A stretch of DNA of 64,000 nt from positions 124,001 to 188,000 of the forward strand of contig NZ_VTGY01000015.1 in NCBI RefSeq assembly GCF_009729075.1, read 5' to 3'. The notes beneath the pieces were generated by a model. It ran no database searches and was not told the DNA's origin. It saw nothing but the letters and a program-made list of their open reading frames with translations. The translations under genes and the position numbers were made by a program. This DNA comes from Mycolicibacterium sp. CBMA 226. Its GTDB lineage: Bacteria > Actinomycetota > Actinomycetes > Mycobacteriales > Mycobacteriaceae. Positions 1 through 7,100 of this stretch are shown piece after piece. Numbering within the stretch: the stretch's first letter is position 1; the number at the start of each line of letters is the position of its first letter.

Positions 1-2
1 AT

Positions 3-332
3 GGCGTCGCGCAATCGCTCGACCTGCCGGATTGCGCGTTCGACGTGGTCACGTGCACCTTCGCGATGCACCACATCCCGGAAGGCGATCGGGGCGCAGC
101 CGTCGCCGAGATGTGGCGGGTGCTGCGCCCCGGTGGCTCCCTGCTCTTGGCGGATCTGGCGAACGTGGGCCTGCACGGGCTGTTGACCCGACTCCTCAGC
201 AGACACATGGATCCCGAGAGTGTTGACATTCGTCGGTACCGGGATGCGTTGGTGAGCAACGGTTTCGAGAGCGTCGAGACGGCATTGATACGGCCGGCGA
301 CGCGTGTCCTCACCGCAGTCAAGCCCGCCTGA
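3..332 (+). CDS. class I SAM-dependent methyltransferase, C-terminal part (5' truncated by window)
   Basis: The open frame runs in from the left edge, so the N-terminal SAM-binding half is missing. The visible part has the late Rossmann methyltransferase motifs: a D-x-V-T-C-T-F-A-M-H-H strand (as in motif IV), then W-R-V-L-R-P-G-G (post-motif, typical of Methyltransf_11/UbiE-like enzymes), and a closing strand ending in T-A-V-K-P-A. The substrate cannot be read from this fragment. It ends 4 bp before the stop of the convergent lipoprotein gene. The internal GTG at 45 is not a credible start because it falls in the middle of the fold. Confidence 0.8.
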   Translation, partial: GVAQSLDLPDCAFDVVTCTFAMHHIPEGDRGAAVAEMWRVLRPGGSLLLADLANVGLHGLLTRLLSRHMDPESVDIRRYRDALVSNGFESVETALIRPATRVLTAVKPA

Positions 333-336
333 CCGA

Positions 337-1350
337 TCAGTCGTCGGGCGCGAACTCCCACAGTTGTGGTGTGCCACCGGTGCCTTCGGCGATCGCCAGG
401 AAGACATGGCCGTTATCCGGATCGACCGCGAGGGTGTGTGCGCCGTCGGCGACGCGCTCCGAACCGCGGATTTTCAGGTTCCCGTGGTCTTCATCGAGCG
501 CGCTGACCCAGCCGCTTTCTGCGGCCACATACACGCGGTGGCGTCGTGCGTCGTATGCCAGGACATCCGGGGTATCGCCGACCTGATGGTGATCGACGAT
601 CGACTTGTGTTCCAGGTCGACCGTGATCAGGGTGGCGTTGCTTTCGCATCCGACGAACAGGGTCTGGGTGTCCGGGTCGAGGGCAGCTCCATGCGGGCGG
701 TCGCAACCGGCCGCCTGGATGCGGTCGGTGACCTGCCACCCGGCTGGGTCGATGACGGCGATGTCCTGTCGGCCCTGTACGGCAACCACCATCCGATCTG
801 GTCCCGCGGCGTAGACGACGTTGCCGACCTCTCCTCCCAGCGGGACCGTCGCGCGCACTCGTCCGGTGTCCGCGTCGACGACGGTTTCGGTGCCGGCGGT
901 CTCGTTGGTGGTCCACACCGCGTGGCGGATCGGGTCGAAAGCAAGGGCGTCGGGGTAGACGCCGGTATCGGCGGTGAACAGTGGCGCTCCCGTGTCCTCG
1001 TCGAGAGCCACTAGTTGATTGTGGCCAGTTGCGGTCGCGTACACGCGATGCTGGTCGGGCACCACGATGACCCCGTGGACGTCGGGCAGGCTGTCGATGG
1101 TGCGCGTGATGTGGTGTCGGCGGGTGTCGAACTCGACGAGCTGTCCTGCGCCCATGTGTGCGATGAAGAGCAGGCCCCGGGGTGCGTCGAAGGCCATGTA
1201 GTCGAAACGTGCTGTGCCGCCGGTCAAATCGAAGGTGCCGACTCGCTGCCAGGGCAGGTGCAGCGGCCCCGGCGGGCTGTCGGCGCATCCGCTCAATGTC
1301 AGAACACCGGCGATCGCGAACCTCAGCAGATCAGCCGGCGTCGCCCGCAC
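337..1350 (-). CDS. YVTN/YncE-like beta-propeller lipoprotein
   Basis: This 337-residue protein has an N-terminal signal ending in a lipobox L-S-G-C (Cys22), so it is probably an exported, lipid-anchored surface protein. The rest consists of repeated blades with YVTN-type signatures such as G-L-L-F-I-A-H, H-R-V-Y-A-T-A, Q-T-L-F-V-G and H-R-V-Y-V-A-A, as in the YncE/surface-antigen beta-propeller family. GTG at 1350 lies inside the end of nmtR (20-bp overlap), so the two genes are co-transcribed and probably translationally coupled. By association it could bind metal or a metal-containing ligand, but this is inference: blade proteins of this family have no single activity. Confidence 0.8.
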   Translation of the reverse strand: MRATPADLLRFAIAGVLTLSGCADSPPGPLHLPWQRVGTFDLTGGTARFDYMAFDAPRGLLFIAHMGAGQLVEFDTRRHHITRTIDSLPDVHGVIVVPDQHRVYATATGHNQLVALDEDTGAPLFTADTGVYPDALAFDPIRHAVWTTNETAGTETVVDADTGRVRATVPLGGEVGNVVYAAGPDRMVVAVQGRQDIAVIDPAGWQVTDRIQAAGCDRPHGAALDPDTQTLFVGCESNATLITVDLEHKSIVDHHQVGDTPDVLAYDARRHRVYVAAESGWVSALDEDHGNLKIRGSERVADGAHTLAVDPDNGHVFLAIAEGTGGTPQLWEFAPDD

Positions 1351-1693
1351 GGTCCGCCAGCCCCAGTCTCAGGTGATCGCTGTGATAGACGGCTTCGTCG
1401 AGAAGTTGCGCGACGTGGTTGTCGTACAGGCTGTAGACGATGCTGCGGCCGCTCCGGGTGCCGGTCACCAGTCCGAGATTGCGCAGCAGTCGGAGCTGGT
1501 GCGAGACGAGGGACTGCTCGAGGCCGATCGCGTCGGCGAGGTCGGTGACCGAGCGAGACCCTTGGCGTAGCTCGGTGAGAATCATCAGCCGGCTCGGTGT
1601 GGCGAGAGCCTGCAGAGTCGTGGCGACCTGGGCCGCGGCATCAGCGTCGAGACGCCCGGTCGGGCGGTCGCGCCCTTCGACACCATGTCCCAC
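1331..1693 (-). CDS. nmtR: ArsR/SmtB-family nickel/cobalt-responsive repressor NmtR
   Basis: This 120-residue winged-helix repressor closely matches mycobacterial NmtR in length and wording: N-terminal G-H-G-V-E-G, A-T-P-S-R-L, E-Q-S-L-V-S-H-Q-L-R recognition helix, G-R-S-I-V-Y-S-L-Y-D-N-H wing. NmtR senses Ni/Co through alpha-5 residues, and Asp91, His93, His104 and His107 are all present, as are Gly2 and His3 of the N-terminal ligand set. Positions equivalent to the extra C-terminal ligands His109 and His116 are Arg and Ala here. The start is GTG at 1693. It is divergent from ctpJ with a palindrome between them, the expected arrangement for repression of its own operon and of the efflux ATPase. 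Confidence 0.9.
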   Translation of the reverse strand: MGHGVEGRDRPTGRLDADAAAQVATTLQALATPSRLMILTELRQGSRSVTDLADAIGLEQSLVSHQLRLLRNLGLVTGTRSGRSIVYSLYDNHVAQLLDEAVYHSDHLRLGLADRAGDAG

Positions 1694-1714
1694 CGTTGTA
1701 GTGTACTAGAGCAC

Positions 1715-1738
1715 ACACATGAAGATGTATTCATTTGT
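1715..1738. promoter_or_regulatory. candidate NmtR operator (inverted repeat)
   Basis: The nmtR-ctpJ intergenic region carries ATGAA-N6-TTCAT (1719-1734). The symmetry extends outward to 9-bp arms with one mismatch (1715-1738). AT-rich hyphenated palindromes of this kind are typical ArsR/SmtB-family sites. Assignment to NmtR rests on position. Confidence 0.6.
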
Positions 1739-1776
1739 TCTGATAACGTTGGCTGCATGTGTTTGCGAGGTGAATC

Positions 1777-3705
1777 GTGGTGGCGGTGACGGCGGCCGTC
1801 AGCCCGGCGGTGGCCGACGCCGCCGCGACTCGTTCGCGCCGCGGGTGGTACGACCTGACCGAGATGCGCTGGGCAGCAGCTGCCTTGGCGCTATTCCTCG
1901 CTGGGTTGGTGGTCCAGCTGGCCGGTGGGCCGCCGTGGGTGTGGTGGGCCCTGTATCTGGCTTGCTACGTCACCGGCGGTTGGGAACCGGCGTTGGCCGG
2001 ACTGCAGGCGCTGCGGAAAAAGACCCTCGACGTGGATCTGCTGATGGTCGTCGCCGCGGTCGGTGCGGCAGCGATCGGCCAGGTCACCGACGGTGCACTG
2101 TTGATCGTCATCTTCGCGACCTCCGGGGCGCTGGAAGCGCTGGCTACGGCGCGTACCGAGGACTCGGTGCGCGGCCTGCTCGACCTCGCGCCCGACACCG
2201 CGACCCGGTTATCCGAAGACGGCGAGCATGTGGTGCCGGCCGCCGAGCTGGTGGTCGGTGACGTGGTGCTGGTGCGGCCGGGGGAGCGCATCTCCGCCGA
2301 CGCCACGGTGATCGATGGATCCAGTGAGGTCGACCAGGCCACCATCACCGGCGAGCCGCTGCCCGTCGACAAGACCGTCGGCGACGAGGTCTTCGCCGGC
2401 ACTCTCAACGGCACCGGTGCCCTTCGGATTCGGGTGGACCGACGCGCCGCGGACTCGGTGGTCGCGCGCATCGCAGCACTGGTGGAGGAGGCGTCGCACA
2501 CCAAAGCGCGCACGCAGCTGTTCATCGAGAAGGTAGAGCAGCGCTACTCCATCGGCATGGTTGTCGTCACTCTCGCGGTGTTCGCCGTGCCCCTGCTGGC
2601 GGGGGATTCCGTGCGGGAAGCCCTGCTGCGGGCCATGACCTTCATGATCGTGGCATCCCCATGCGCGGTGGTGCTGGCGACGATGCCACCGCTGCTGGCG
2701 GCCATCGCGAATGCCGGACGCCACGGCGTGCTGGTCAAGTCGGCAGTGGTGATGGAGCAGCTCGGCACCGCGACCCGCGTGGCGTTCGACAAGACCGGAA
2801 CACTGACCCGCGGCACTCCCGAACTCACGGAAATCCGCGTATTGACAGCTGATTTCAGTGAAGACCAGGTGCTGGCGCTGGCCGCGGCAGCCGAGCATCC
2901 CAGCGAGCACCCGCTGGGCGCGGCTATCGTCCGCGCGGCGAAGGCGCGTCGTCTGGTTCTGCCGCGCGTTGCCGATTTCGCGGCCGAACCGGGCCGGGGC
3001 GTCCGCGCCGTCGTCGACGCACGGACGGTCACGGTGTCCGCGCCGTCGACGGAACGCGTCGATGCCGCAACTCAATTGGAGCAGCGGGGCTGTACCGCGG
3101 TGATCGTCGCGGTCGATAGCCGTCCTGTCGCAGTCTTCGGGCTGGCCGACGAACTGCGTCCCGACGCCGCGAGTGCGGTGGCTGCCGTCACCAGCTTGAC
3201 CGAGCGGGCGGCGGTTCTGCTCACCGGAGACAATGCCGCTGCGGCACGGCAATTGGCCGCACAGGTTGGTATCGATGACGTGCGCGCCGGGCTGCTGCCG
3301 CACGACAAGGTCGCTGCGGTCGGGGAACTGCAAGCCGATGGCGGGCGGCTGGTCATGGTCGGCGACGGCATCAACGACGCGCCCGCGCTGGCGGCGGCGC
3401 ACCTGGGCATCGCGATGGGCGGCGCTGGTTCGGATCTCACGCTGCAGACGGCCGATGCCGTCGTCATCGGTGACGACCTGCGCGCCATCCCCGCCGTGAT
3501 AGCGCTGTCTCGGCGAGCCCGGCGCGTGGTGACGGCCAATCTCGTCATCGCCGCGACATTCATTGCGGCCCTGGTGCTCTGGGACCTCATCGGTACGCTG
3601 CCGCTGCCGTTGGGGGTGGCGGGCCACGAGGGTTCGACGATCGTCGTAGGACTCAACGGACTGCGCCTGCTCCGCCGTAGCGCCTGGGGTGTGCCCGCCA
3701 GTTGA
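1777..3705 (+). CDS. ctpJ: P1B4-type metal-transporting ATPase CtpJ (NmtA)
   Basis: This 642-residue P-type ATPase probably exports Co/Ni from the cytoplasm. It has T-G-E at 191-193 (actuator), the transmembrane S-P-C at 294-296, the phosphorylated D-K-T-G-T at 338-342, a G-D-G-I-N-D-A-P hinge, and H-E-G-S-T at 617-621 in the last membrane helix. SPC with HEGxT is the signature of the P1B4 subgroup. There is no N-terminal CxxC or His-rich metal-binding domain, as usual for CtpD/CtpJ. GTG at 1777 has GAGG six bases upstream. Divergence from nmtR favours the CtpJ assignment over CtpD. A hairpin follows the stop. Confidence 0.9.
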   Translation: MVAVTAAVSPAVADAAATRSRRGWYDLTEMRWAAAALALFLAGLVVQLAGGPPWVWWALYLACYVTGGWEPALAGLQALRKKTLDVDLLMVVAAVGAAAIGQVTDGALLIVIFATSGALEALATARTEDSVRGLLDLAPDTATRLSEDGEHVVPAAELVVGDVVLVRPGERISADATVIDGSSEVDQATITGEPLPVDKTVGDEVFAGTLNGTGALRIRVDRRAADSVVARIAALVEEASHTKARTQLFIEKVEQRYSIGMVVVTLAVFAVPLLAGDSVREALLRAMTFMIVASPCAVVLATMPPLLAAIANAGRHGVLVKSAVVMEQLGTATRVAFDKTGTLTRGTPELTEIRVLTADFSEDQVLALAAAAEHPSEHPLGAAIVRAAKARRLVLPRVADFAAEPGRGVRAVVDARTVTVSAPSTERVDAATQLEQRGCTAVIVAVDSRPVAVFGLADELRPDAASAVAAVTSLTERAAVLLTGDNAAAARQLAAQVGIDDVRAGLLPHDKVAAVGELQADGGRLVMVGDGINDAPALAAAHLGIAMGGAGSDLTLQTADAVVIGDDLRAIPAVIALSRRARRVVTANLVIAATFIAALVLWDLIGTLPLPLGVAGHEGSTIVVGLNGLRLLRRSAWGVPAS

Positions 3706-3734
3706 GCGAACCCGGGCCGATGACCCGGGTTCGC
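3706..3734. terminator. bidirectional hairpin terminator
   Basis: A perfect 11-bp GC-rich stem (3706-3716 with 3724-3734, loop of 7) begins directly after the ctpJ stop and lies before the stop of the convergent rubredoxin gene. There is no U-tract, as is common in mycobacteria. Confidence 0.7.
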
Positions 3735-3749
3735 GGCGGTGCGTGCTGC

Positions 3750-3932
3750 TCAGTCCTCGTAGGGGACGAACTCGACCTTGCTGACACCGCAGACGGGGCA
3801 CACCCAGTTGTCGGGGATGTCCTCGAACGCGGTACCGGGGGCGATCCCGCTGTCGGGGTCGCCGTCGGCAGGGTCGTAGATCATGCCGCAGCGCACGCAG
3901 ATCCACAGCTGGGCGGTTTGGGTCTCGGTCAT
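3750..3932 (-). CDS. rubredoxin
   Basis: This 60-residue one-electron carrier has the Fe(Cys)4 site C-V-R-C-G at the start and C-P-V-C-G near the end, with the conserved Y-D-P ... G-I-A-P-G-T ... F-E-D-I-P-D-N-W-V-C-P core. ATG at 3932 begins M-T-E-T; the longer upstream open frame has no family resemblance. It lies 29 bp downstream of the desaturase gene on the same strand, so it is the likely electron donor to that enzyme, as rubredoxins are for other membrane diiron hydroxylases. Confidence 0.95.
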   Translation of the reverse strand: MTETQTAQLWICVRCGMIYDPADGDPDSGIAPGTAFEDIPDNWVCPVCGVSKVEFVPYED

Positions 3933-3961
3933 GGTGTTTTCCGTTCGGGGTAGTGGTGTGG

Positions 3962-5044
3962 TCAGGGCTCGACGTGCGCCGGGGCGAGGCTGAAACGGTT
4001 GGCGCGCTGGAAGGTGCCGAAGTCGTTGAAGCGGACGCCGTTGTCGCGCAGTACTTTCTGGCAATCGTGCTTGATCGCCTCGCGCAGGTAGAACGGGTCG
4101 CGGACCAGGAAGTGGTGGATGGCATGCGTCTCGCCGAAGTTGAAGCACAGGGCGTGGAAGGGCTTGAGCCACTTCGCCGTCCATACCTGCGTCTGCTGCA
4201 TCACGTTGTGCTTTTCGACGTCGCCGTAGTAGTGCATGTTGGAGCTGACGAAGTGCAGGCAGAACGTGCGCACCGCGTTCGGTGCCAGCAACGTGACGGC
4301 AACGAAGTTCAACGCCGTCACCCAGCTGCCGGAAATGCTGGTGCCGGTGACGAATTCGTAGACGTGCACGCCGATGAACAGGTGCCACAGCGTGTAGTGG
4401 ATGGTTCCGAGCGGGAAGTACAGCGCGAGCGTCTTCGCGGCGAGTTCGCGTGCTTCTTCGGGCGAGCGGGCCTCGTGTTTGATGTAAGCAGTGACGATGG
4501 CGCGCTGTCGGAGTGGCTTGGTGTAGATGCCGAGCATCGAGTCAAACAGGCTGAGCAGCCGGTGGCTGCCCCAGCGTTCGCCGTTGGTGATGCCCCGCTC
4601 CTCGAGGTCTGAATCGGTGCCCGAGACCTCGTGGTGGTGCAGGTGTAGCGTCCGCCGGATCCAGGGGTTGATGGTGCTCGGCCGGAAGAACCACACCCCG
4701 AACATCATCATGTTGTGCACCACGCGGTTCTGCCGGAAGTACATCGAGTGGATGAGGTCGTGCTCCAGTTCGTGCAGCAAGGACAGCCAGAATGCGGTGA
4801 TCAGGATGGTCGCGTACCAGGGCAGGACGCCGGCCGCGTAGAGCGCGGCGTCGACGAGCACGCCGGCGATCGACATCAGGAAGATCGCCATCCCGACCCC
4901 GTCCTGGTGGGCAGCGAGGAAAGGATGGCGCTCCCGCCAGCCGTTGCCTATGCGGATGAGTTCACCCCGGATCTCGGCGATCCGGTCGCGGTCTTCCGCT
5001 GCCAGGTTGCGTTCGCCGGGTAGGCGGGTTGCGATACGGGCCAT
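3962..5044 (-). CDS. membrane fatty acid desaturase/hydroxylase, three histidine boxes
   Basis: This 360-residue integral membrane diiron enzyme has the histidine clusters of the fatty acid desaturase superfamily: H91-E-L-E-H95 (with H99), H134-L-H-H-H138 and H307-A-I-H-H311. Hydrophobic segments lie around 50-90, 110-120 and 215-260. ATG at 5044 is preceded by GGAGGG at a 4-nt spacing, which decides it over the 22-residue longer frame. Boxes and spacing differ from AlkB (no N-Y-x-E-H-Y-G), so desaturase is preferred over alkane hydroxylase. The rubredoxin gene follows in the same operon. The promoter has a palindrome abutting its -10, implying repression by the divergent TetR protein. Confidence 0.85.
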   Translation of the reverse strand: MARIATRLPGERNLAAEDRDRIAEIRGELIRIGNGWRERHPFLAAHQDGVGMAIFLMSIAGVLVDAALYAAGVLPWYATILITAFWLSLLHELEHDLIHSMYFRQNRVVHNMMMFGVWFFRPSTINPWIRRTLHLHHHEVSGTDSDLEERGITNGERWGSHRLLSLFDSMLGIYTKPLRQRAIVTAYIKHEARSPEEARELAAKTLALYFPLGTIHYTLWHLFIGVHVYEFVTGTSISGSWVTALNFVAVTLLAPNAVRTFCLHFVSSNMHYYGDVEKHNVMQQTQVWTAKWLKPFHALCFNFGETHAIHHFLVRDPFYLREAIKHDCQKVLRDNGVRFNDFGTFQRANRFSLAPAHVEP

Positions 5045-5062
5045 GATCCCTCCATTCAAGTT

Positions 5063-5080
5063 AGAGAACGAATGTTCCGT
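5063..5080. promoter_or_regulatory. operator 1 of desaturase/TetR pair (AGAGAAC-N4-GTTC..T)
   Basis: This site matches the palindrome AGAGAAC-N4-GTTCTCT at 12 of 14 arm positions. It begins 19 bp upstream of the desaturase ATG and touches the -10 of the desaturase promoter. A second copy lies at 5142-5159. The layout resembles operators of DesT/FabR-type fatty-acid-sensing TetR proteins. Confidence 0.7.
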
Positions 5081-5110
5081 AAGATATGGTTGTCGATATG
5101 GCGAGGTCAA
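5081..5110 (-). promoter_or_regulatory. desaturase promoter
   Basis: On the minus strand, TTGACC (5110-5105) and TATCTT (5086-5081) are separated by 18 bp and lie upstream of the desaturase gene. Operator 1 starts at the next base, so a bound repressor would block initiation. Confidence 0.6.
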
Positions 5111-5114
5111 TAGC

Positions 5115-5120
5115 TATAGT
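5115..5120 (+). promoter_or_regulatory. -10 element of leaderless TetR promoter
   Basis: TATAGT ends 7 nt before GTG 5128, the spacing expected when transcription starts at the first base of the start codon. No convincing Shine-Dalgarno precedes any candidate start, which supports a leaderless mRNA. Confidence 0.5.
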
Positions 5121-5127
5121 TGGTTTC

Positions 5128-5844
5128 GTGACGGGTAACACAGAGAACAAACGCTCTCTATCTGTCGAGGTCGACGCCGGCAATGGGCGGGATCGGCATG
5201 GACGCCGGACGCAGCAGGAACGTCGTGAGCACACCCGCCGCGCGCTGATGACTGCGGCTCTGGATCTGACCCGCGGTGGGTCGAGCTTCGACGCACTGAG
5301 CCTGCGGCAGCTTGCCAACAAGGCGGGTGTCGCGCCGTCGGCGTTCTACCGCTATTTCCAGTCGCTCGATGACCTCGGTCTCGCGGTGATTCATGAGACG
5401 TTTCGCACGCTGCGCGAGATCATGGGCGAGATGGCCACTCGCGACCTCGATGCGTCCGGCGGCGCCATCCATGTCGGTGTGCAGGCACTTCGCGGCGTGG
5501 TCGCGCGGGACCACGCGCACCTGGCGTTCCTGGCGCGCCAACGCGCGGCCGGTCATTCGGTACTTCGGCGCGAGATCCGGTCGGAGATCCGCTTGTACGC
5601 CAGCCAATTGGCCACCTACATGGCGCGGTTCGAACCCATTCGGTCGTGGAGCGTCGGTGACGTGGAGATGCTGTCGAGCATGTTGATGGCCACCATTCTC
5701 GCTGGTATCGACTCGATGCTCGAGGTCATCGCGCGCGGCCTCGACGACGAGACCACAGCGCGCGATCTGGACGCGGCCGCCACGATGCTCGAACGCCAGA
5801 TTCGGTATCTGAACGTCGGTGCCACCGCCTGGCGGAGCAGTTGA
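5128..5844 (+). CDS. TetR-family regulator, probably of unsaturated fatty acid synthesis (DesT/FabR-like)
   Basis: This 238-residue TetR protein has an N-terminal helix-turn-helix (S-L-R-Q-L-A-N-K-A-G-V-A then S-A-F-Y-R-Y-F) and an all-helical ligand domain. GTG 5128 is chosen because TATAGT lies 7 nt upstream; in-frame ATGs at 5086 and 5098 are alternatives. It faces the desaturase-rubredoxin operon, and both genes have a copy of the same 18-bp palindrome, one in the desaturase promoter and one inside the first codons of this gene. A repressor sensing acyl-CoA is the natural inference. Homology beyond the fold cannot be confirmed by eye. Confidence 0.8.
   Translation: MTGNTENKRSLSVEVDAGNGRDRHGRRTQQERREHTRRALMTAALDLTRGGSSFDALSLRQLANKAGVAPSAFYRYFQSLDDLGLAVIHETFRTLREIMGEMATRDLDASGGAIHVGVQALRGVVARDHAHLAFLARQRAAGHSVLRREIRSEIRLYASQLATYMARFEPIRSWSVGDVEMLSSMLMATILAGIDSMLEVIARGLDDETTARDLDAAATMLERQIRYLNVGATAWRSS
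5142..5159. promoter_or_regulatory. operator 2 of desaturase/TetR pair
   Basis: AGAGAAC-N4-GCTCTCT matches the palindrome AGAGAAC-N4-GTTCTCT at 13 of 14 arm positions. It lies 14 bp inside the TetR reading frame if GTG 5128 is the start, consistent with an autoregulatory roadblock site. Confidence 0.65.
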
Positions 5845-5887
5845 TCACTTGCGGAACTGAAACCCTTTGACTACCAACAGGAGTGAC

Positions 5888-7099
5888 ATGACATTTTCAC
5901 TACAGCTCAGCGATGACGTCATCGAGGTGCGCGACTGGGTGCACCAGTTCGCCGCCGAGGTCGTACGGCCTGCCGCCGCGGAATGGGATGAACGGGAGCA
6001 GACTCCGTGGCCGATCATCCAGGAAGCGGCGAAGATCGGGCTGTACTCGCCAGAGCTGTTCGGCACCCAGGCTGCCGAGCCGAGCGGGCTCGGCATGCTG
6101 ACCGTTTTCGAGGAATTGTTCTGGGGTGACGCCGGAATCGCGCTGTCCATCATGGGCACCGGCTTGGCCGCGGCGGCCTTGGCGGGTAACGGGACTCCTG
6201 AACAAATCGGTCGATGGCTGCCGGAAATGTTCGGCTCGGCCGCGGATCCGAAGGTCGCGGCCTTCTGTTCGTCTGAGCCCGACGCCGGCTCCGACGTCGG
6301 GTCCATCCGGGCCCGGGCGCGTTACGACGAGGCCACCCGTGAATGGGTCCTCAACGGAACCAAGACCTGGGCAACCAACGGTGGCATCGCCAACGTGCAC
6401 ATCGTGGTGGCGTCGGTGTACCCGGAACTCGGGTCGCGCGGCCAGGCCAGCTTCGTCATCGGACCCGACACCAAGGGGTTGTCCCAGGGGCAGAAGTTCA
6501 AGAAGCACGGCATCCGGGCGTCGCACACCGCAGAGGTGGTGCTCGACAACGTGCGGCTGCCGGAGGACGCGATCCTCGGTGGCCGGGAGAAGTTCGAGGA
6601 CCGGGTGGCTCGGGTGAAGTCGGGTGCATCCGCGGGCGGCCAGGCGGCGATGAAGACGTTCGAGCGGACCCGTCCGACGGTCGGCGCGATGGCGGTCGGC
6701 GTGGCGCGGGCCGCCTACGAGTATGCCCTCGAATATGCCTGCCAGCGTGAGCAATTCGGCAAGAAGATCGGCGAGTTCCAGGCCATCGCTTTCAAGCTGG
6801 CGGACATGAAGGCCCGCATCGACGCCGCCCGGCTACTGGTGTGGCGGGCCGGGTGGATGGCGCGCAACAACGTGCCGTTCGAAAACGCCGAGGGCTCGAT
6901 GGCGAAGCTGGTGGCCAGCGAGACCGCCGTGTACGTGACCGACGAGGCGATTCAGATTCTCGGCGGCAACGGCTACACCCGTGACTACCCGGTCGAGCGG
7001 ATGCACCGTGATGCCAAGATTTTCACCATCTTCGAAGGCACCAGTGAGATTCAACGGCTGGTCATCTCGCGAGCGGTGACGGGCCTGACGGTCCGCTGA
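5888..7099 (+). CDS. acyl-CoA dehydrogenase (FadE family)
   Basis: This 403-residue flavoenzyme would introduce the alpha-beta double bond of an acyl-CoA in beta-oxidation. Visible signatures are A-F-C-S-S-E-P-D-A-G-S-D in the middle beta domain, Y-A-C-Q-R-E-Q-F-G-K-K-I and the C-terminal I-L-G-G-N-G-Y-T-R-D-Y-P ... I-F-E-G-T-S-E-I-Q-R-L-V-I. ATG 5888 has AGGAG four bases upstream, which rules out the upstream TTG at 5867. It lies 43 bp after the TetR gene on the same strand and runs tail-to-tail into the SDR gene with a 1-bp gap. Chain-length preference is unknown. Confidence 0.9.
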   Translation: MTFSLQLSDDVIEVRDWVHQFAAEVVRPAAAEWDEREQTPWPIIQEAAKIGLYSPELFGTQAAEPSGLGMLTVFEELFWGDAGIALSIMGTGLAAAALAGNGTPEQIGRWLPEMFGSAADPKVAAFCSSEPDAGSDVGSIRARARYDEATREWVLNGTKTWATNGGIANVHIVVASVYPELGSRGQASFVIGPDTKGLSQGQKFKKHGIRASHTAEVVLDNVRLPEDAILGGREKFEDRVARVKSGASAGGQAAMKTFERTRPTVGAMAVGVARAAYEYALEYACQREQFGKKIGEFQAIAFKLADMKARIDAARLLVWRAGWMARNNVPFENAEGSMAKLVASETAVYVTDEAIQILGGNGYTRDYPVERMHRDAKIFTIFEGTSEIQRLVISRAVTGLTVR

Positions 7100-7100
7100 A

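Noticed and set aside
2209..4125. 638-residue minus-strand open frame
   Set aside because: Antisense to ctpJ and out of frame with rubredoxin; composition is Arg/Gly-biased and no domain is recognisable.
5086..5127. Longer TetR starts at ATG 5086 or 5098
   Set aside because: They would overlap the desaturase promoter -10; the TATAGT element 7 nt upstream favours GTG 5128, though this is not proven.
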